Part shown: positions 8,642-18,115 of the stretch, piece after piece
Position numbering within the stretch: position 1 is the stretch's first letter
Layout: every line of letters starts with the position of its first letter
Origin: Burkholderia pyrrocinia
GTDB lineage: Bacteria > Pseudomonadota > Gammaproteobacteria > Burkholderiales > Burkholderiaceae
Direction of reading: 5' to 3'
Length of the DNA: 64,000 nucleotides
Assembly (NCBI RefSeq): GCF_003330765.1
Contig: NZ_CP024904.1
Coordinates: 1 to 64,000 of the forward strand
Made by a program: the position numbers and the translations under genes
Notes under the pieces: model-generated
Database searches by the model: none
Told to the model about the DNA's origin: nothing
Seen by the model: the letters and a program-made list of their open reading frames with translations, nothing else

Positions 8642-9247
8642 ATGAACGCTTCTTCCCTTTCCAGCTTGAGCCCGCTGCAACGCCGCAAGCGGTCTGCCAT
8701 CCTCGACGGCGCGAAAACCGTTTTTTTACGCCAGAGCTTCGGTCTGGCGACGATGGACGATGTCGCCTCGGCCGCCGGCGTCGGCAAACAGACGGTCTAT
8801 CGTCACTTCGGGTCGAAGGAGGCGCTCTTCGTCGGTCTGGTGCGCTCGATGTGCGCTGAGGTGGGTGCGCTTCTTGCCAGCACGCAGGGCGAGCAGTCCG
8901 ACGGCTCACCCGAAGTCGAGTTGCGCGAGTTGGGATGGGGGCTGGCACGAAGCCTGATCGCGCCGGATAATCTGCGGCTTTACCGGGCAATCGTTGCTGA
9001 AGCTGAGCGTCTTCCGGAACTCGGCCAGGTGTTTTACGAGAATGGCGCAAAGGTCGTGCGTGCCGTCGCCGCAAGAATTCTGCGGAAGCGATTTGACGAA
9101 TCGACTGCTGCATTCCGGGCAGCGACATTCGTCCAGTTGGTGCTGGGCGACGCGTATCTGGAACTGTCAATCGGTTTTACGGTGCCCGATGTTGAAGCGC
9201 GCTTTGCGCTGCAGATTGACGAGGCGGTGGCGGCTGCGCTTCGCTAA
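8642..9247 (+). CDS. TetR/AcrR-family transcriptional repressor
   Basis: A 201-residue regulator. The helix-turn-helix is RSAILDGAKTVFLRQSFGLATMDDVASAAGVGKQTVYRHFGSKEALF (about residues 16-60). The C-terminal ligand domain is of the TetR_C group (LYRAIVAEAERLPEL). Divergent to the epimerase/DoxX-like operon, with two matched palindromes between, it very likely represses that operon and itself. The ligand is unknown. Confidence 0.92.
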   Translation: MNASSLSSLSPLQRRKRSAILDGAKTVFLRQSFGLATMDDVASAAGVGKQTVYRHFGSKEALFVGLVRSMCAEVGALLASTQGEQSDGSPEVELRELGWGLARSLIAPDNLRLYRAIVAEAERLPELGQVFYENGAKVVRAVAARILRKRFDESTAAFRAATFVQLVLGDAYLELSIGFTVPDVEARFALQIDEAVAAALR

Positions 9248-9500
9248 GGAGCGTCACATAAGACGTCGAACCACTGCATGCGGTGCGCAACAGCGTGTAG
9301 CACGGGAAGCAAGATACTGCGTTTCCGATTCCGCACGTCCCAGGCGCGTTTCTAAAATTGAGGGTTTCGTTTTGTGGCCGACATTTGTCTGATGCGGTTG
9401 AATCCGCAACCCGAATCGGGCATTCAGTATTGGCCTTGACGGTCATTCGCCAGGCTGCAAGCAAGCGTCCTGCTAGCGCCGGCTCGCGGAACACCTGCGC

Positions 9501-10022
9501 TCATCGGGTCACTTCACCAAAGTACCAACATTCATACATGAACGGGCGACCATCGTCGTCAAGGTCTTTGATGGCAATACCCAACTCAGACATGCCGGGC
9601 GGCACGTGTAACATCCATTCACTGGATAATTTACGGCCCCGTATGAGATTCCTTTCGCCGAAAATACTCGCGCCGTCATCAACGTGGGCGCTGAAGTAGT
9701 CTTCGTCGAGGTAGACGCATACCTCGCTTGCAAACATGTCGGGAAGGGAAATTGCGCACGTCACTCGGGCCGACCTACTCGCGGTTGGTTTACGAGCGAG
9801 AAGGAACGCTGATGCATCTATAAGGCCTTGTGCACACGTGCGACGGGTGGCAACGGTGGCATATCGCCCCCGAACAAGGCTGGATAGCACGGGGATTTTC
9901 CAATTCCAGTAAAGCTCATTCGAGTTCCAGACGTCGGCCGGAATGCAGTTCGAAAGTTTTTCCGGCCATTGTCGGACGGCTCGAAGCCGACGAGGGATAC
10001 CACGGAGTTTCTTTTCAGGCAT
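9501..10022 (-). CDS. hypothetical protein (DUF3916-like)
   Basis: A 173-residue soluble protein. The basic N-terminus KKLRGIPRRLRAVRQW and the acidic middle CVYLDEDYFSAHVDD resemble DUF3916 proteins, from memory and not verified. The family has no known function. Start 10022 (MPEKKLRG) is preferred over a TTG four codons earlier. It stands alone between two gene-poor stretches, and its codons are less GC-rich than the neighbours, which may mark acquired DNA. Confidence 0.6.
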   Translation of the reverse strand: MPEKKLRGIPRRLRAVRQWPEKLSNCIPADVWNSNELYWNWKIPVLSSLVRGRYATVATRRTCAQGLIDASAFLLARKPTASRSARVTCAISLPDMFASEVCVYLDEDYFSAHVDDGASIFGERNLIRGRKLSSEWMLHVPPGMSELGIAIKDLDDDGRPFMYECWYFGEVTR

Positions 10023-10390
10023 AGCGAGTCCCAAGCGCTGACATCTTCACTCCTGAGGTTGCGTCCGTGAAAATCAGAAAGAGTGGATGTCATGGTTCGC
10101 GATTGTCGACAGTCGGATCGAGTTTCGGCTTCCCACGGATTGTCAGCGATTCAGGCGTCGATGTCGAACGACCGGTTGTGGCCGCTAACCGGCATACGCG
10201 CTCCGCTGTCGTCGGCCAATCGTGACGCCTGCCGTAAGATTGCGACCACCCGGCATGCAACGATGTGCGACTGATCGACGCCGCGCATTTCAAATGCGGG
10301 CAGTGGTGCCGCTGGTGCGCCGGCACAAGCATCGGCAGCCGTCGGCGCCGTGCATCGCTCGGCGACCGCATCGATGCAAAAGGCGACGCT
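10023..10390. other. gene-poor stretch upstream of the DUF3916-like gene
   Basis: All frames are short and without recognisable domains. No transposase end or strong hairpin was seen. Confidence 0.5.
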
Positions 10391-11371
10391 TCAATCGTCG
10401 CCTGATTGATAGAGCGCTTTCAACTGCGCCAACTCTTCGATGAATTGATCCTTGAGCGCTTGCGGCCCGAGGATTTTCAGGTGCGCGCCGTACCCCAGCA
10501 GCTTCCGCGCGCCGTGCTCGATCGATTCGATGGGCATCAGGAACGCTTTCCATCCCGGCGGCACCTCCGCGCTGCCTGCATCCTGCGAGACCGGCGCGGT
10601 TTTGATCCGCGCGTTGGCCAACCAGGTTTCGCCGCGCGGTGATACGGCGATATGGGCGGTCAGCCGATAGAGATCGGTTTCGTACCGGCTCATCGCGTCA
10701 CGCCAGTGCGTCGCCAGATCGAATCGCGCTGGGCGCCTGAAACGGCGGCGCGTCGCGTTGAGTTCGCAGATATTCGCCAGCCGGAACGTCAGTGCGCCGG
10801 GCTTGCCCGCCACCCTAGCTATCAGGTACCAGGCGCCGCCCTTGAGCACCAGACCGAGCGGCTCGAGTTCGCGGCGGGACAAGCCACGCCAGCTCTGATA
10901 CTTCACTTCGATACGGTACGAATCCCACACCGCATCGGCGACTTCACGCAGAAACTCGGGCGTTTCCTGCGCCCGGTACCAATCCACGGTATCGATGTGC
11001 AGCCGGCTGGCGACGCGATCGGCCTGCTCGCGCGAGCCCGGGGGCAGGCTGGCCATCATCTTCAGCCGCGCGGAGGTCGCCATGCCGTCGAGGCCCAGCT
11101 CTCGCGCCGGCCCGGGCAAACCCGCCAGGATCAGCGCGTGCGCTTCGTGCTCGGTGAGCCCCGTGAGATTGGTGCTCCAGCCGTCACGCAGCTGAAATCC
11201 GCCGTTGCGGCCGCGATCGCCCCAGATGGGCACGCCGGCCGTGGAGAGCTGGTCGATATCGCGCAGGATCGTGCGCTCGGACACCTCCAGTGCTTCGGCC
11301 AGCGCCGGTGCGGTCATCCGGCCGCGCGCTTGCAGCATCATCATGATCGACAACAGGCGGCTGGCTTTCAT
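10391..11371 (-). CDS. WYL-domain (YafY-type) transcriptional regulator
   Basis: A 326-residue protein. It has an HTH_11/DeoR-like N-terminal domain (MKASRLLSIMMMLQARGRMTAPALAEALEVSERTILRDIDQL, about residues 1-45) and a WYL domain (KYQSWRGLSRRELEPLGLVLKGGAWYLIARVAG) with a C-terminal WCX-like extension. Start 11371 is an ATG; a GTG three codons upstream is possible. It is divergent from the GST gene, and a perfect palindrome lies just upstream of it. It probably represses the GST/enoyl-reductase pair and itself. The ligand is unknown. Confidence 0.9.
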   Translation of the reverse strand: MKASRLLSIMMMLQARGRMTAPALAEALEVSERTILRDIDQLSTAGVPIWGDRGRNGGFQLRDGWSTNLTGLTEHEAHALILAGLPGPARELGLDGMATSARLKMMASLPPGSREQADRVASRLHIDTVDWYRAQETPEFLREVADAVWDSYRIEVKYQSWRGLSRRELEPLGLVLKGGAWYLIARVAGKPGALTFRLANICELNATRRRFRRPARFDLATHWRDAMSRYETDLYRLTAHIAVSPRGETWLANARIKTAPVSQDAGSAEVPPGWKAFLMPIESIEHGARKLLGYGAHLKILGPQALKDQFIEELAQLKALYQSGDD

Positions 11372-11392
11372 GGGCGACACGTACCTCTAATA

Positions 11393-11411
11393 CATGACAT
11401 GGGATGTCATG
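11393..11411. promoter_or_regulatory. operator-like palindrome between the WYL regulator and GST genes
   Basis: Perfect arms CATGACAT and ATGTCATG around GGG, 22 bases before the WYL regulator start. TGACA/TGTCA half-sites are a plausible target of the adjacent regulator. Confidence 0.6.
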
Positions 11412-11619
11412 TTATCGGACTTATGCTTTGCCGCATGCCTGATCCGTTGTTTCGACGAATTCGGTCGTTCGAATCGATGGACGCATGAGGTTGCCGCTTA
11501 ACTGGCGCACGGGTCGATTCGGGCTACCGACACGCATCGGCTGGTGCCCGCTGCGCGCTCGGCGGTTCACGCGTGAACGTGTTCGAGGTGGGGCGCATGA
11601 CATCAATGGAGAGCGAATC

Positions 11620-12396
11620 ATGAAGATCATTTCCGGACCCTTGAGCATGTTCGGTGCCAAGGTCGAGATTGCGGCGCACGAGAAAGGCATCGACTTCGAG
11701 CTGGTGATGACGCCGTTCAGCCAGCTTCGCGGCTATGAACCCAAACATCCGGATGTCTTGCGCATCAACCCGAAGCGCCAGGTGCCGGTGCTGACGGACG
11801 GCACGCTGGAGATTTTCGATTCCACGCAGATATTCGAGTATCTCGAGGATGTGAAGCCCGATCCCGCGTTATGGCCGGCACATCCGGCGGCGCGCGCGAT
11901 CGCGCGTCAGCTCGAACACTGCAGCGACGAAATCTATTTTCCGCACGTTGTCCGGCTGATGGGGCTTGAAGATACGCCGGACGATCCGGCAGCGCAGGCG
12001 GCGCGCGCCGAGGCGTCGCAATACTATCGGCGCATGGAACGCGTGCTGGCGAATCGGGAATTTCTGGCCGGAACGTATTCTTATGCCGACATCGCGTTCT
12101 ACATGGCGCAGTTGTTCGGCGCGCGCAAGGGTGCGCCGATGACGGCAGAGACGCCCAACCTGCTCGCGTGGCGTGAACGGATGACGGCGCGTCCCGCCGT
12201 GCGAAAAGTGGCCGGTGCAATGGCGGCGTATCTTGCGTCGATTCGAAACGCCGTCCCTGATTTTCTGTGGAGCCAGTTGCTCGACGGGCTCGGCGCATCC
12301 ACCATCATGCGTCTCGACGTGGTAAAAGACGCGCAGCTGGTCTTTAATCTGCCGACGTCTTTAAAGGCCTTCGATGAACCCGGAAAGCAACGCTAA
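11620..12396 (+). CDS. glutathione S-transferase family protein
   Basis: A 258-residue protein. The N-terminal thioredoxin-like domain contains FGAKVEIAAHEKGIDFELV and the glutathione-binding RQVPVLTDGTLEIFDSTQIFEYL. The alpha-helical C-terminal domain contains FLAGTYSYADIAFYMAQ. It is about 40 residues longer than usual, with an extra C-terminal helix region. Start 11620 is preceded by GGAGAG. The next gene starts 43 bases later, and the two are probably co-transcribed under the WYL regulator. Its likely role is conjugation or dechlorination of an unknown substrate. Confidence 0.88.
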   Translation: MKIISGPLSMFGAKVEIAAHEKGIDFELVMTPFSQLRGYEPKHPDVLRINPKRQVPVLTDGTLEIFDSTQIFEYLEDVKPDPALWPAHPAARAIARQLEHCSDEIYFPHVVRLMGLEDTPDDPAAQAARAEASQYYRRMERVLANREFLAGTYSYADIAFYMAQLFGARKGAPMTAETPNLLAWRERMTARPAVRKVAGAMAAYLASIRNAVPDFLWSQLLDGLGASTIMRLDVVKDAQLVFNLPTSLKAFDEPGKQR

Positions 12397-12439
12397 CGGT
12401 ACGGATGTCCGCGATACGCCCGCTCCGAAGGAATCGTCC

Positions 12440-13684
12440 ATGACCCAGCCGACCCACGATCTCGTCGTATTTGGCGCCACCAGTTTTGTCGGGCAGATTC
12501 TGACCCGCTACCTGTCCGACTACCTGTCGGGGGCCGGCGAGACGCTGCGCTGGGCCATCGCCGGCCGGTCCGAAGCGAAGCTCAGGCAGGTCAGGGATGC
12601 GCTGGGCGTGGCGGGGCAGTCCGTGCCGATCATCGTCGCCGACGCGGCCGACGAAGCGCAGCTGCAAGCGCTCTGCGCGCAAACGCGGGTGGTCGTGTCC
12701 ACCGTCGGACCCTACGCGCTTTACGGGGAGCCGCTGGTCAGGATCTGCGCGCAAACCGGCACCGACTACTGCGACCTCACCGGCGAGACGCAGTGGATCA
12801 AGCGGATGATCGAAAAATACGAGCCGGCGGCCCGGCAATCGGGTGCGCGCATCGTTCATTGCTGCGGCTTCGATTCGGTTCCGTCGGACATGGGTGTTTT
12901 CTTCCTGCAGCAACAGGCACGGCGGCAGTGGGGCATGCCGGCCGGGCAGGTGAAGATGCGCGTCAAAACGCTGAAGGGCGGCGCATCGGGCGGGACGGTG
13001 GCGAGCGTGATCAACGTCGTGCGGGAAGCCGCGGCCGATCCCGCATTGCGTAGGGAACTGCTCGATCCTTATTCGCTGTGCCCGCAAGGTCATGGCTTCA
13101 CGGCGCGGCAGCACGCGGTCCGATCGGCCGAATTCGATCGCGATTGCGACGCGTGGATTGCACCTTTCGTGATGGCGGCGATCAACGAGCGCGTCGTGCA
13201 CCGCTCCAATGCGCTTGCGGGCAACGCCTACGGCAGCCAGTTCACCTATGACGAAGCCGTCATGACGGGCACGGGCTTCAAAGGCCGCCTGACCGCGCTG
13301 ACGATGGTGGCGGGCCTCGGTGCGTTCATGGTGGGTGTCGTTGTCAAGCCGGTGCGCAGCCTGATGGAGCGCTTCCTGCTGCCGAAGCCCGGTGAGGGGC
13401 CGAGCGCCGAGGCCCAACTGGCCGGACGCTACGATTTGCGTTTCTACGGCCGCGCCGACGACGGGCGGACGCTGCGTGTGAAAGTGACCGGAGATCGCGA
13501 TCCGGGCTACGGCTCCACCGGCAAGATGCTGGGCCAGGCCGCGATCAGTCTCGCGCTGGATTGCGCCAGCGATGGCGTCAAGACCGGCTGCGGCGGCGGC
13601 TTCTGGACGCCCGCGACGATGTTCGACGAGCGTTTCGTCGAGCGTCTGGTTCGTCATGCAGGGTTGCGTTTCGAGGTGATTTGA
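12440..13684 (+). CDS. saccharopine dehydrogenase-like / trans-acting enoyl reductase family protein
   Basis: A 414-residue protein with the N-terminal Rossmann motif VVFGATSFVGQILTRYL and the central RIVHCCGFDSVPSDMGV and TLKGGASGGTVAS, both characteristic of the saccharopine-dehydrogenase-like, trans-acting enoyl reductase group. Start 12440 has GAAGGA seven bases upstream. An ATG at 12374 would overlap the GST gene. A true lysine-pathway role is unlikely; the reaction is probably reduction of a lipid or hydrophobic substrate. Confidence 0.85.
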   Translation: MTQPTHDLVVFGATSFVGQILTRYLSDYLSGAGETLRWAIAGRSEAKLRQVRDALGVAGQSVPIIVADAADEAQLQALCAQTRVVVSTVGPYALYGEPLVRICAQTGTDYCDLTGETQWIKRMIEKYEPAARQSGARIVHCCGFDSVPSDMGVFFLQQQARRQWGMPAGQVKMRVKTLKGGASGGTVASVINVVREAAADPALRRELLDPYSLCPQGHGFTARQHAVRSAEFDRDCDAWIAPFVMAAINERVVHRSNALAGNAYGSQFTYDEAVMTGTGFKGRLTALTMVAGLGAFMVGVVVKPVRSLMERFLLPKPGEGPSAEAQLAGRYDLRFYGRADDGRTLRVKVTGDRDPGYGSTGKMLGQAAISLALDCASDGVKTGCGGGFWTPATMFDERFVERLVRHAGLRFEVI

Positions 13685-13761
13685 GCGCGAGTCCCGCCCG
13701 CTATTCGACAGGAAGCCAATCAATATCGGATTGCGAAGCAACGTGAGGAGACAGCTGATTG

Positions 13762-14640
13762 TCACGGCCTGTTGCGTTTGCCTGCCCCCGTGCGAACGGC
13801 GGTTTCGTCGAAAATCGTCGCGGCGAATTCAACGGCAGCCGGCATCCGGGCGTCATGCATCATCACGAATTCCATTTCCGGCAGTTCCGGCAAACCTTCG
13901 GACCCACCCAATTCGCGGAGCGTGTCGTCGATCGCGCTCCGCGGCACCGGGGCGATCGCGATGCCGGCCCGCGCGAACGTCCGGATGCCGGTGACGCTCG
14001 GGCTTTCGCATGCGATCCGATAAGGCATGCCGGCCAACGAGAGCGCCTTGATGGCGGCCCCTCGATACGGACACGGATCGGGGAAGCACGCCAGCGGGAC
14101 ATCGCCTTCGGGAAGCGGCTCGTGGCGCGCAAATGCCCAGACGAGCGGCTCGTGCCACAACGTCGCGCCCTGGTCCGAGGGTGAGCACCGGCTGCCGATC
14201 ACGAGATCGAATTCGCCGTTTGCGTGCCGTCGAAACAAACTGTCGCCGATATCGACCGTCAGATCCAGCCGCAAGCCGCGCCGCGCAGCACTATAGCGGC
14301 GCATCACGTCGGGAAGCCAGCCTCCCGCAAAATCCTCCGACGCGCCGATACGCAGCTTGATGTCGACTGCGTCGGCGGTTCCCAGCCTGGCCCTCGCTTC
14401 CTCGCTCAGATTGAGCATCGCTCGTGCGTATCCGAGCAGCGTCTGGCCATGCTCGGTGAGCGTGACGCTGCGCGTATTGCGTACGAGCAGCGTCCGGCCG
14501 ACCTGTTCTTCGAGGCGAACGATCTGGGCGCTGACCGCAGATTGGCTGAGATTCAGCCTGCGACCGGCGCCGGTAAAGCTCCGTACGTCGGCGACCGCAA
14601 CAAACGTATGAAGCAGCGCCGTATCGAGGGGAGTGTCCAT
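13762..14640 (-). CDS. LysR-family transcriptional regulator
   Basis: A 292-residue LysR protein: helix-turn-helix LLHTFVAVADVRSFTGAGRRLNLSQSAVSAQIVRLEEQVG at about 9-48, and an effector domain starting at DIKLRIGASEDFAGGWLPD. It is divergent from azoR with a 132-base gap containing an A/T-rich palindrome. It therefore probably controls the azoreductase gene. Confidence 0.93.
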   Translation of the reverse strand: MDTPLDTALLHTFVAVADVRSFTGAGRRLNLSQSAVSAQIVRLEEQVGRTLLVRNTRSVTLTEHGQTLLGYARAMLNLSEEARARLGTADAVDIKLRIGASEDFAGGWLPDVMRRYSAARRGLRLDLTVDIGDSLFRRHANGEFDLVIGSRCSPSDQGATLWHEPLVWAFARHEPLPEGDVPLACFPDPCPYRGAAIKALSLAGMPYRIACESPSVTGIRTFARAGIAIAPVPRSAIDDTLRELGGSEGLPELPEMEFVMMHDARMPAAVEFAATIFDETAVRTGAGKRNRP

Positions 14641-14656
14641 TGATCACCAATCCGGG

Positions 14657-14673
14657 TTAATTCAATCAATTAA
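14657..14673. promoter_or_regulatory. LysR-type binding site candidate (LysR/azoR gap)
   Basis: Arms TTAATT and AATTAA around CAATC, 17 bp in total. It lies 17 bases upstream of the LysR start and fits the interrupted-dyad, A/T-flanked form of LysR sites. Confidence 0.55.
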
Positions 14674-14772
14674 TATCGTTTCAAAATTATAAGCCGACCC
14701 GATAGGCTGCGAATCGCAGTGGGCGACCGCGCATCCCGCGTGGCGCCGTCACTCTTGGCAAGGACCAACTCC

Positions 14773-15405
14773 ATGACGCGCGTGCTCTATATCGAAGGCT
14801 CACCCAACAAGGAATATTCGGCGTCTATCGAAGTGTGCAATGCATTTCTCGATGCGTATCGGCACGCCCATCCCGATCATGAAATACAGAAGCTCGACAT
14901 CTGGGATCTGGCGATGCCTGAATTCGACGAAGCCGCGTTGGCCGCAAAATATGCCGAGCTGAGCGGAACGGCGTTGACGCCGGCGCAGGCGGTGGCATGG
15001 CAGCGGATCGAACAGTTCGCGGCGCCATTCCACGCAGCGGACAAGTTCCTGTTCGGCGTGCCGCTGTGGAACTTCAGCATTCCGTACAAGCTCAAGCACT
15101 TGATCGACACGATCTCGCAGAAGGACGTGCTGTTCACGTTCGACGGTTCGGGTTTTGCCGGCAAGCTGGCCGGCAAAAAGGCGGCGGTCGTCTACGCGCG
15201 CGGGCTCAGCTACCAGTCGCCGGGTTCGTTTACGCCGGCCGGCGAGTTCGACCTGCAGCGCCCGTACATGGAAACCTGGCTGAAGTTCGTGGGCGTGAAA
15301 GACGTCACCGGTATCGTTGTCGAGCGCACCTTGTTCGGTCCCGACGGCCAGGTCGATCGTAGTCGTGCGATCGACGAAGCCCGCACGATCGCGCGCGTGT
15401 TCTGA
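14773..15405 (+). CDS. azoR: FMN-dependent NADH-azoreductase
   Basis: A 210-residue flavodoxin-like protein. GSPNKEYSAS near the N-terminus binds the FMN phosphate, and PLWNFSIPYKLKHLIDTI is the typical AzoR active-site segment. AzoR reduces azo bonds and quinones with NADH in the cytosol. Start 14773 (MTRVLYIEG) has AAGGA eight bases upstream. It is divergent from the LysR gene, its likely activator. The next gene is convergent. Confidence 0.9.
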   Translation: MTRVLYIEGSPNKEYSASIEVCNAFLDAYRHAHPDHEIQKLDIWDLAMPEFDEAALAAKYAELSGTALTPAQAVAWQRIEQFAAPFHAADKFLFGVPLWNFSIPYKLKHLIDTISQKDVLFTFDGSGFAGKLAGKKAAVVYARGLSYQSPGSFTPAGEFDLQRPYMETWLKFVGVKDVTGIVVERTLFGPDGQVDRSRAIDEARTIARVF

Positions 15406-15482
15406 CGCTACCGCGCTTCGCTTCCGGCACGCCAGCGGATCGCGCCCGACGGTTGCTTCGAAGCGCGGCCCGGATAGTCGAG

Positions 15483-16100
15483 TCAGCGCTCGCCACGCGC
15501 GATGGCGAGCACGACCCCGAATCCCACGAGCAAGCCTCCGAAGGTGCGGTCGATCCAATGCCGCACGGACAGCAAGCGATCACGGACTGCAGTGGCGGAG
15601 AAACAGACGGCCACCAGGCTGAACCAGCTGGCATGTGCGAGCGCGATGAAGGCGCCGTAGCCGATCTGCACGATCAACGGTGTGTCGGGCCGGACTGCCT
15701 GCATGAACAGGCTGACGATAAAAACGGTGGTTTTGGGATTCAGCGCATTGGTCAAAAAGCCGGTGCGCAGCGCCGCCAGATCGGACAGCGGCGCCACATG
15801 CGCGTCGGGTTGCCCGTCGTGAGCCTTTGCCATGAGCATCTTCGCGCCCAGGTAAATCAGGTAGATCGCGCCGACCAGCTTGACGGCATTGAAGAGCCAC
15901 AGAGATTGGCGGATCAGCAGGCCCACGCCCAGCAGCGTGTAGCTCACGTGGACCGTCACGCCCAGTCCGATACCCAGTGCGGTGAGCAAGCCTGAGCGGC
16001 GCGACAGCATCAGGCTGTTGCGCGTGACCATCGCAAAGTCGGGGCCCGGGCTGATGACGGCCAGCAACGTGATTGTGACTACAACTATCAGTTCGGTCAT
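15483..16100 (-). CDS. LysE-family translocator (RhtB-like exporter)
   Basis: A 205-residue membrane protein of about six segments. The family signature ISPGPDFAMVTRNSL is near residue 15, and LVGAIYLIYLGAKML and FLTNALNPKTTVFIVSLF follow. Members export amino acids such as lysine, threonine or homoserine. Start 16100 has AAGGAC upstream. It is divergent from a LysR gene 67 bases away, the usual arrangement for a LysE-type exporter and its regulator. Confidence 0.92.
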   Translation of the reverse strand: MTELIVVVTITLLAVISPGPDFAMVTRNSLMLSRRSGLLTALGIGLGVTVHVSYTLLGVGLLIRQSLWLFNAVKLVGAIYLIYLGAKMLMAKAHDGQPDAHVAPLSDLAALRTGFLTNALNPKTTVFIVSLFMQAVRPDTPLIVQIGYGAFIALAHASWFSLVAVCFSATAVRDRLLSVRHWIDRTFGGLLVGFGVVLAIARGER

Positions 16101-16167
16101 CGCATTGTCCTTTCGATTGAGGTCGTCATGGCACAATATTAAGGACCGTATTCCATCGGGAAAAGCG

Positions 16168-17091
16168 ATGATTTCTGACCAGAATGGTGAGATCGACTCA
16201 CAATCGATCCGCGCAAACCTGCCGTCGCTGATGGCCTTGCGTTGTTTCGAGGCGGCGGCGCGTCACGAGAATTTCAGCCGTGCCGCCGACGAACTGTGCG
16301 TGACCCACGGCGCGGTCAGCCGTGCGGTGCGCCTGCTCGAAGACGACTTCGGCGTGGCGCTGTTCCAGCGGCGCAGTCGTCGTGTGTTCCTGACCGATGC
16401 GGGCCGCAAGCTGGCCCAGGCAGTCCATGACGGCCTGGGCCTGATGCGTCACGCCGCGCACGAATTGCGCACCGAGGCCGCCCGTGCGCGGCGTTGGGTC
16501 CTGTCTTGCGAACCGACGCTGCTGATGCGTTGGCTGATCCCGCGCTGGCCGGACTTCCAGGCCCGACACGCGGGCGTCGACATCCACCTGGCTGCCGCGG
16601 GCGGTCCGTTCTCGTTCGACAGCGGCATCGACATGGCCATCCGCCGTGACGACTTTGCCTGGCCTGACGGCTATCACGCCGAGCGCCTGTTCACCGAAAG
16701 GGTGGGCCCGGTTTGCCGTCCCGACAAAGTCGATGCGTGGTTTTCCGCTCGTCGCGGCGGTTGCTCGTTGAAGCCAGACGTTCCGCAATTGCATGCGCGG
16801 ACCAGGCCGGACGCGTGGAAGGAATGGGCAGTGGCGGCGAATCAGCCGACCGGGAGCGGGCGGCAGCAGATGTTCGACCATTTCTACTTCAGTCTGCAGG
16901 CGGCCGTTGCGGGGCTCGGTGTCGCCATCGGCCCGTGGCACCTCGTTCGCGACGATCTTGAAAGCGGCGTGCTGGTCGCGCCGATGGGATTCGTGGAAGA
17001 CGGTTCGCACTACTGCTTGCTGACGCCGGCGCCAGTTGCAGCCGGAACCGCGCAGTCGGATCTGCTGGCGTGGTTGCAGGCAGTGGTTTGA
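16168..17091 (+). CDS. LysR-family regulator (GcvA-like), probable regulator of the LysE gene
   Basis: A 307-residue protein: PSLMALRCFEAAARHENFSRAADELCVTHGAVSRAVRLLEDDFG (residues 15-60) is the GcvA/AmpR-type helix-turn-helix, and the effector domain has FDSGIDMAIRRDDF and VAGLGVAIGPWHLV. Start 16168 is used because the frame upstream overlaps the LysE gene and lacks domains. The divergent LysE exporter is the probable target. The amino-acid effector is unknown. Confidence 0.92.
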   Translation: MISDQNGEIDSQSIRANLPSLMALRCFEAAARHENFSRAADELCVTHGAVSRAVRLLEDDFGVALFQRRSRRVFLTDAGRKLAQAVHDGLGLMRHAAHELRTEAARARRWVLSCEPTLLMRWLIPRWPDFQARHAGVDIHLAAAGGPFSFDSGIDMAIRRDDFAWPDGYHAERLFTERVGPVCRPDKVDAWFSARRGGCSLKPDVPQLHARTRPDAWKEWAVAANQPTGSGRQQMFDHFYFSLQAAVAGLGVAIGPWHLVRDDLESGVLVAPMGFVEDGSHYCLLTPAPVAAGTAQSDLLAWLQAVV

Positions 17092-17095
17092 TTGG

Positions 17096-17407
17096 GGGTT
17101 CCGCTTCCACGATTCCCTGCTCGTTGGCGCCAGTCTCAGAGGGCTGTCGTTCCGGAAGCAGACCCTCGAAGCATTGAATTTCTCCGACGCAGACCTGTCC
17201 GATTACGATTTTCTCGATGCTGTCTTCGATGGCGGCAGCCTCGGCAACGCTCGTCTGCTGAACACCCGATTCGACGGCGCCGACCTGCGCTCTGTCGACC
17301 TGAGCGGCCTGCGGCTATCCGATGTCCTGCTCCATCTCAAGGGAGCGATACTCGCCGTCGATCAAGCGGTCATGCTGATCGGCAATTGCGGCGTTCGCGT
17401 GATGTGA
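17096..17407 (+). pseudogene. 5'-truncated pentapeptide-repeat protein gene
   Basis: This frame encodes about thirteen consecutive pentapeptides (ASLRG, LSFRK, ..., ADLRS, VDLSG, LRLSD) and a normal C-terminal tail (KGAILAVDQAVMLIGNCGVRV). No start or N-terminal half exists: upstream codons run directly into the 3' end of the LysR gene, and the frame opens only with a TTG inside it. Full members are close to 200 residues, so about half is lost. Pentapeptide-repeat proteins can mimic DNA and shield gyrase; this copy is probably not expressed. Confidence 0.7.
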
Positions 17408-17634
17408 AACTCGTCAGGCGCGCAGTCAAGCCCGCTTGCGCGCCTGACATTTCATTACCGAAACGCGTGGAATCATCGACGCGCTTGTCGAGGGGCTTGA
17501 ATGGGTCGCGTCCTTCCCGCTTCGGACCTTCGAAACGAGGCCGCTTCAATGACAGCAGCTAGACTACAGTGGGCATTTCCCCGGCACCTTTGAACCCGCT
17601 TCCTTCACACGAAGGCCAACGACGAGGTCGAGCC

Positions 17635-17967
17635 ATGCAGCTTCAAACCGGTAACTTGTTCAGCGTCGAAGGGCAACGCGGCGGCGACGAGCGGATCGAC
17701 CTGCTCGTAACGGGACAGCGCTTGAACGTCGAGCGGATCGTGTCGATGGGGCACGCGAGCCCCGACGGGTTCTGGTATGACGATTCGCGCGCCGAATGGG
17801 TCGTACTGCTGTCGGGGGCGGCCGTGCTCGAGTTCGAAGAAGGCTCGACGCGGCACGACATGCGCCCGGGCGATTACGTGCTGATCGAGCCGCATTGCCG
17901 CCATCGCGTCGCGTGGACGCATGAAGACGAGCAAACTGTCTGGCTTGCGATTTATTACGAACGCTGA
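17635..17967 (+). CDS. cupin-domain protein
   Basis: A 110-residue single-domain cupin. Conserved motif 1 is altered (WYDDSRAEWVVLLSGAAVLEFEEG) and motif 2 is PGDYVLIEPHCRHRVAWT. The histidines of the second motif are present. The start (MQLQTGNLFS) is preceded by GAGG. Nothing nearby suggests a pathway: upstream is a pentapeptide remnant, and downstream is a convergent H-NS-family gene. The function is unknown. Confidence 0.85.
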   Translation: MQLQTGNLFSVEGQRGGDERIDLLVTGQRLNVERIVSMGHASPDGFWYDDSRAEWVVLLSGAAVLEFEEGSTRHDMRPGDYVLIEPHCRHRVAWTHEDEQTVWLAIYYER

Positions 17968-18115
17968 AACATGTATTGGCCGGGGGCGCGTGCCGCCACG
18001 CGCCGGATGCGACAAATCGCCGTCAACCCGGAGCGGTCTTTGAATACCGCGGGTATCGATGCCAATATCGCCGGACAGCGCGCTGAACCGCGCGCCGGTG
18101 CGCGTCGAGAATCTC

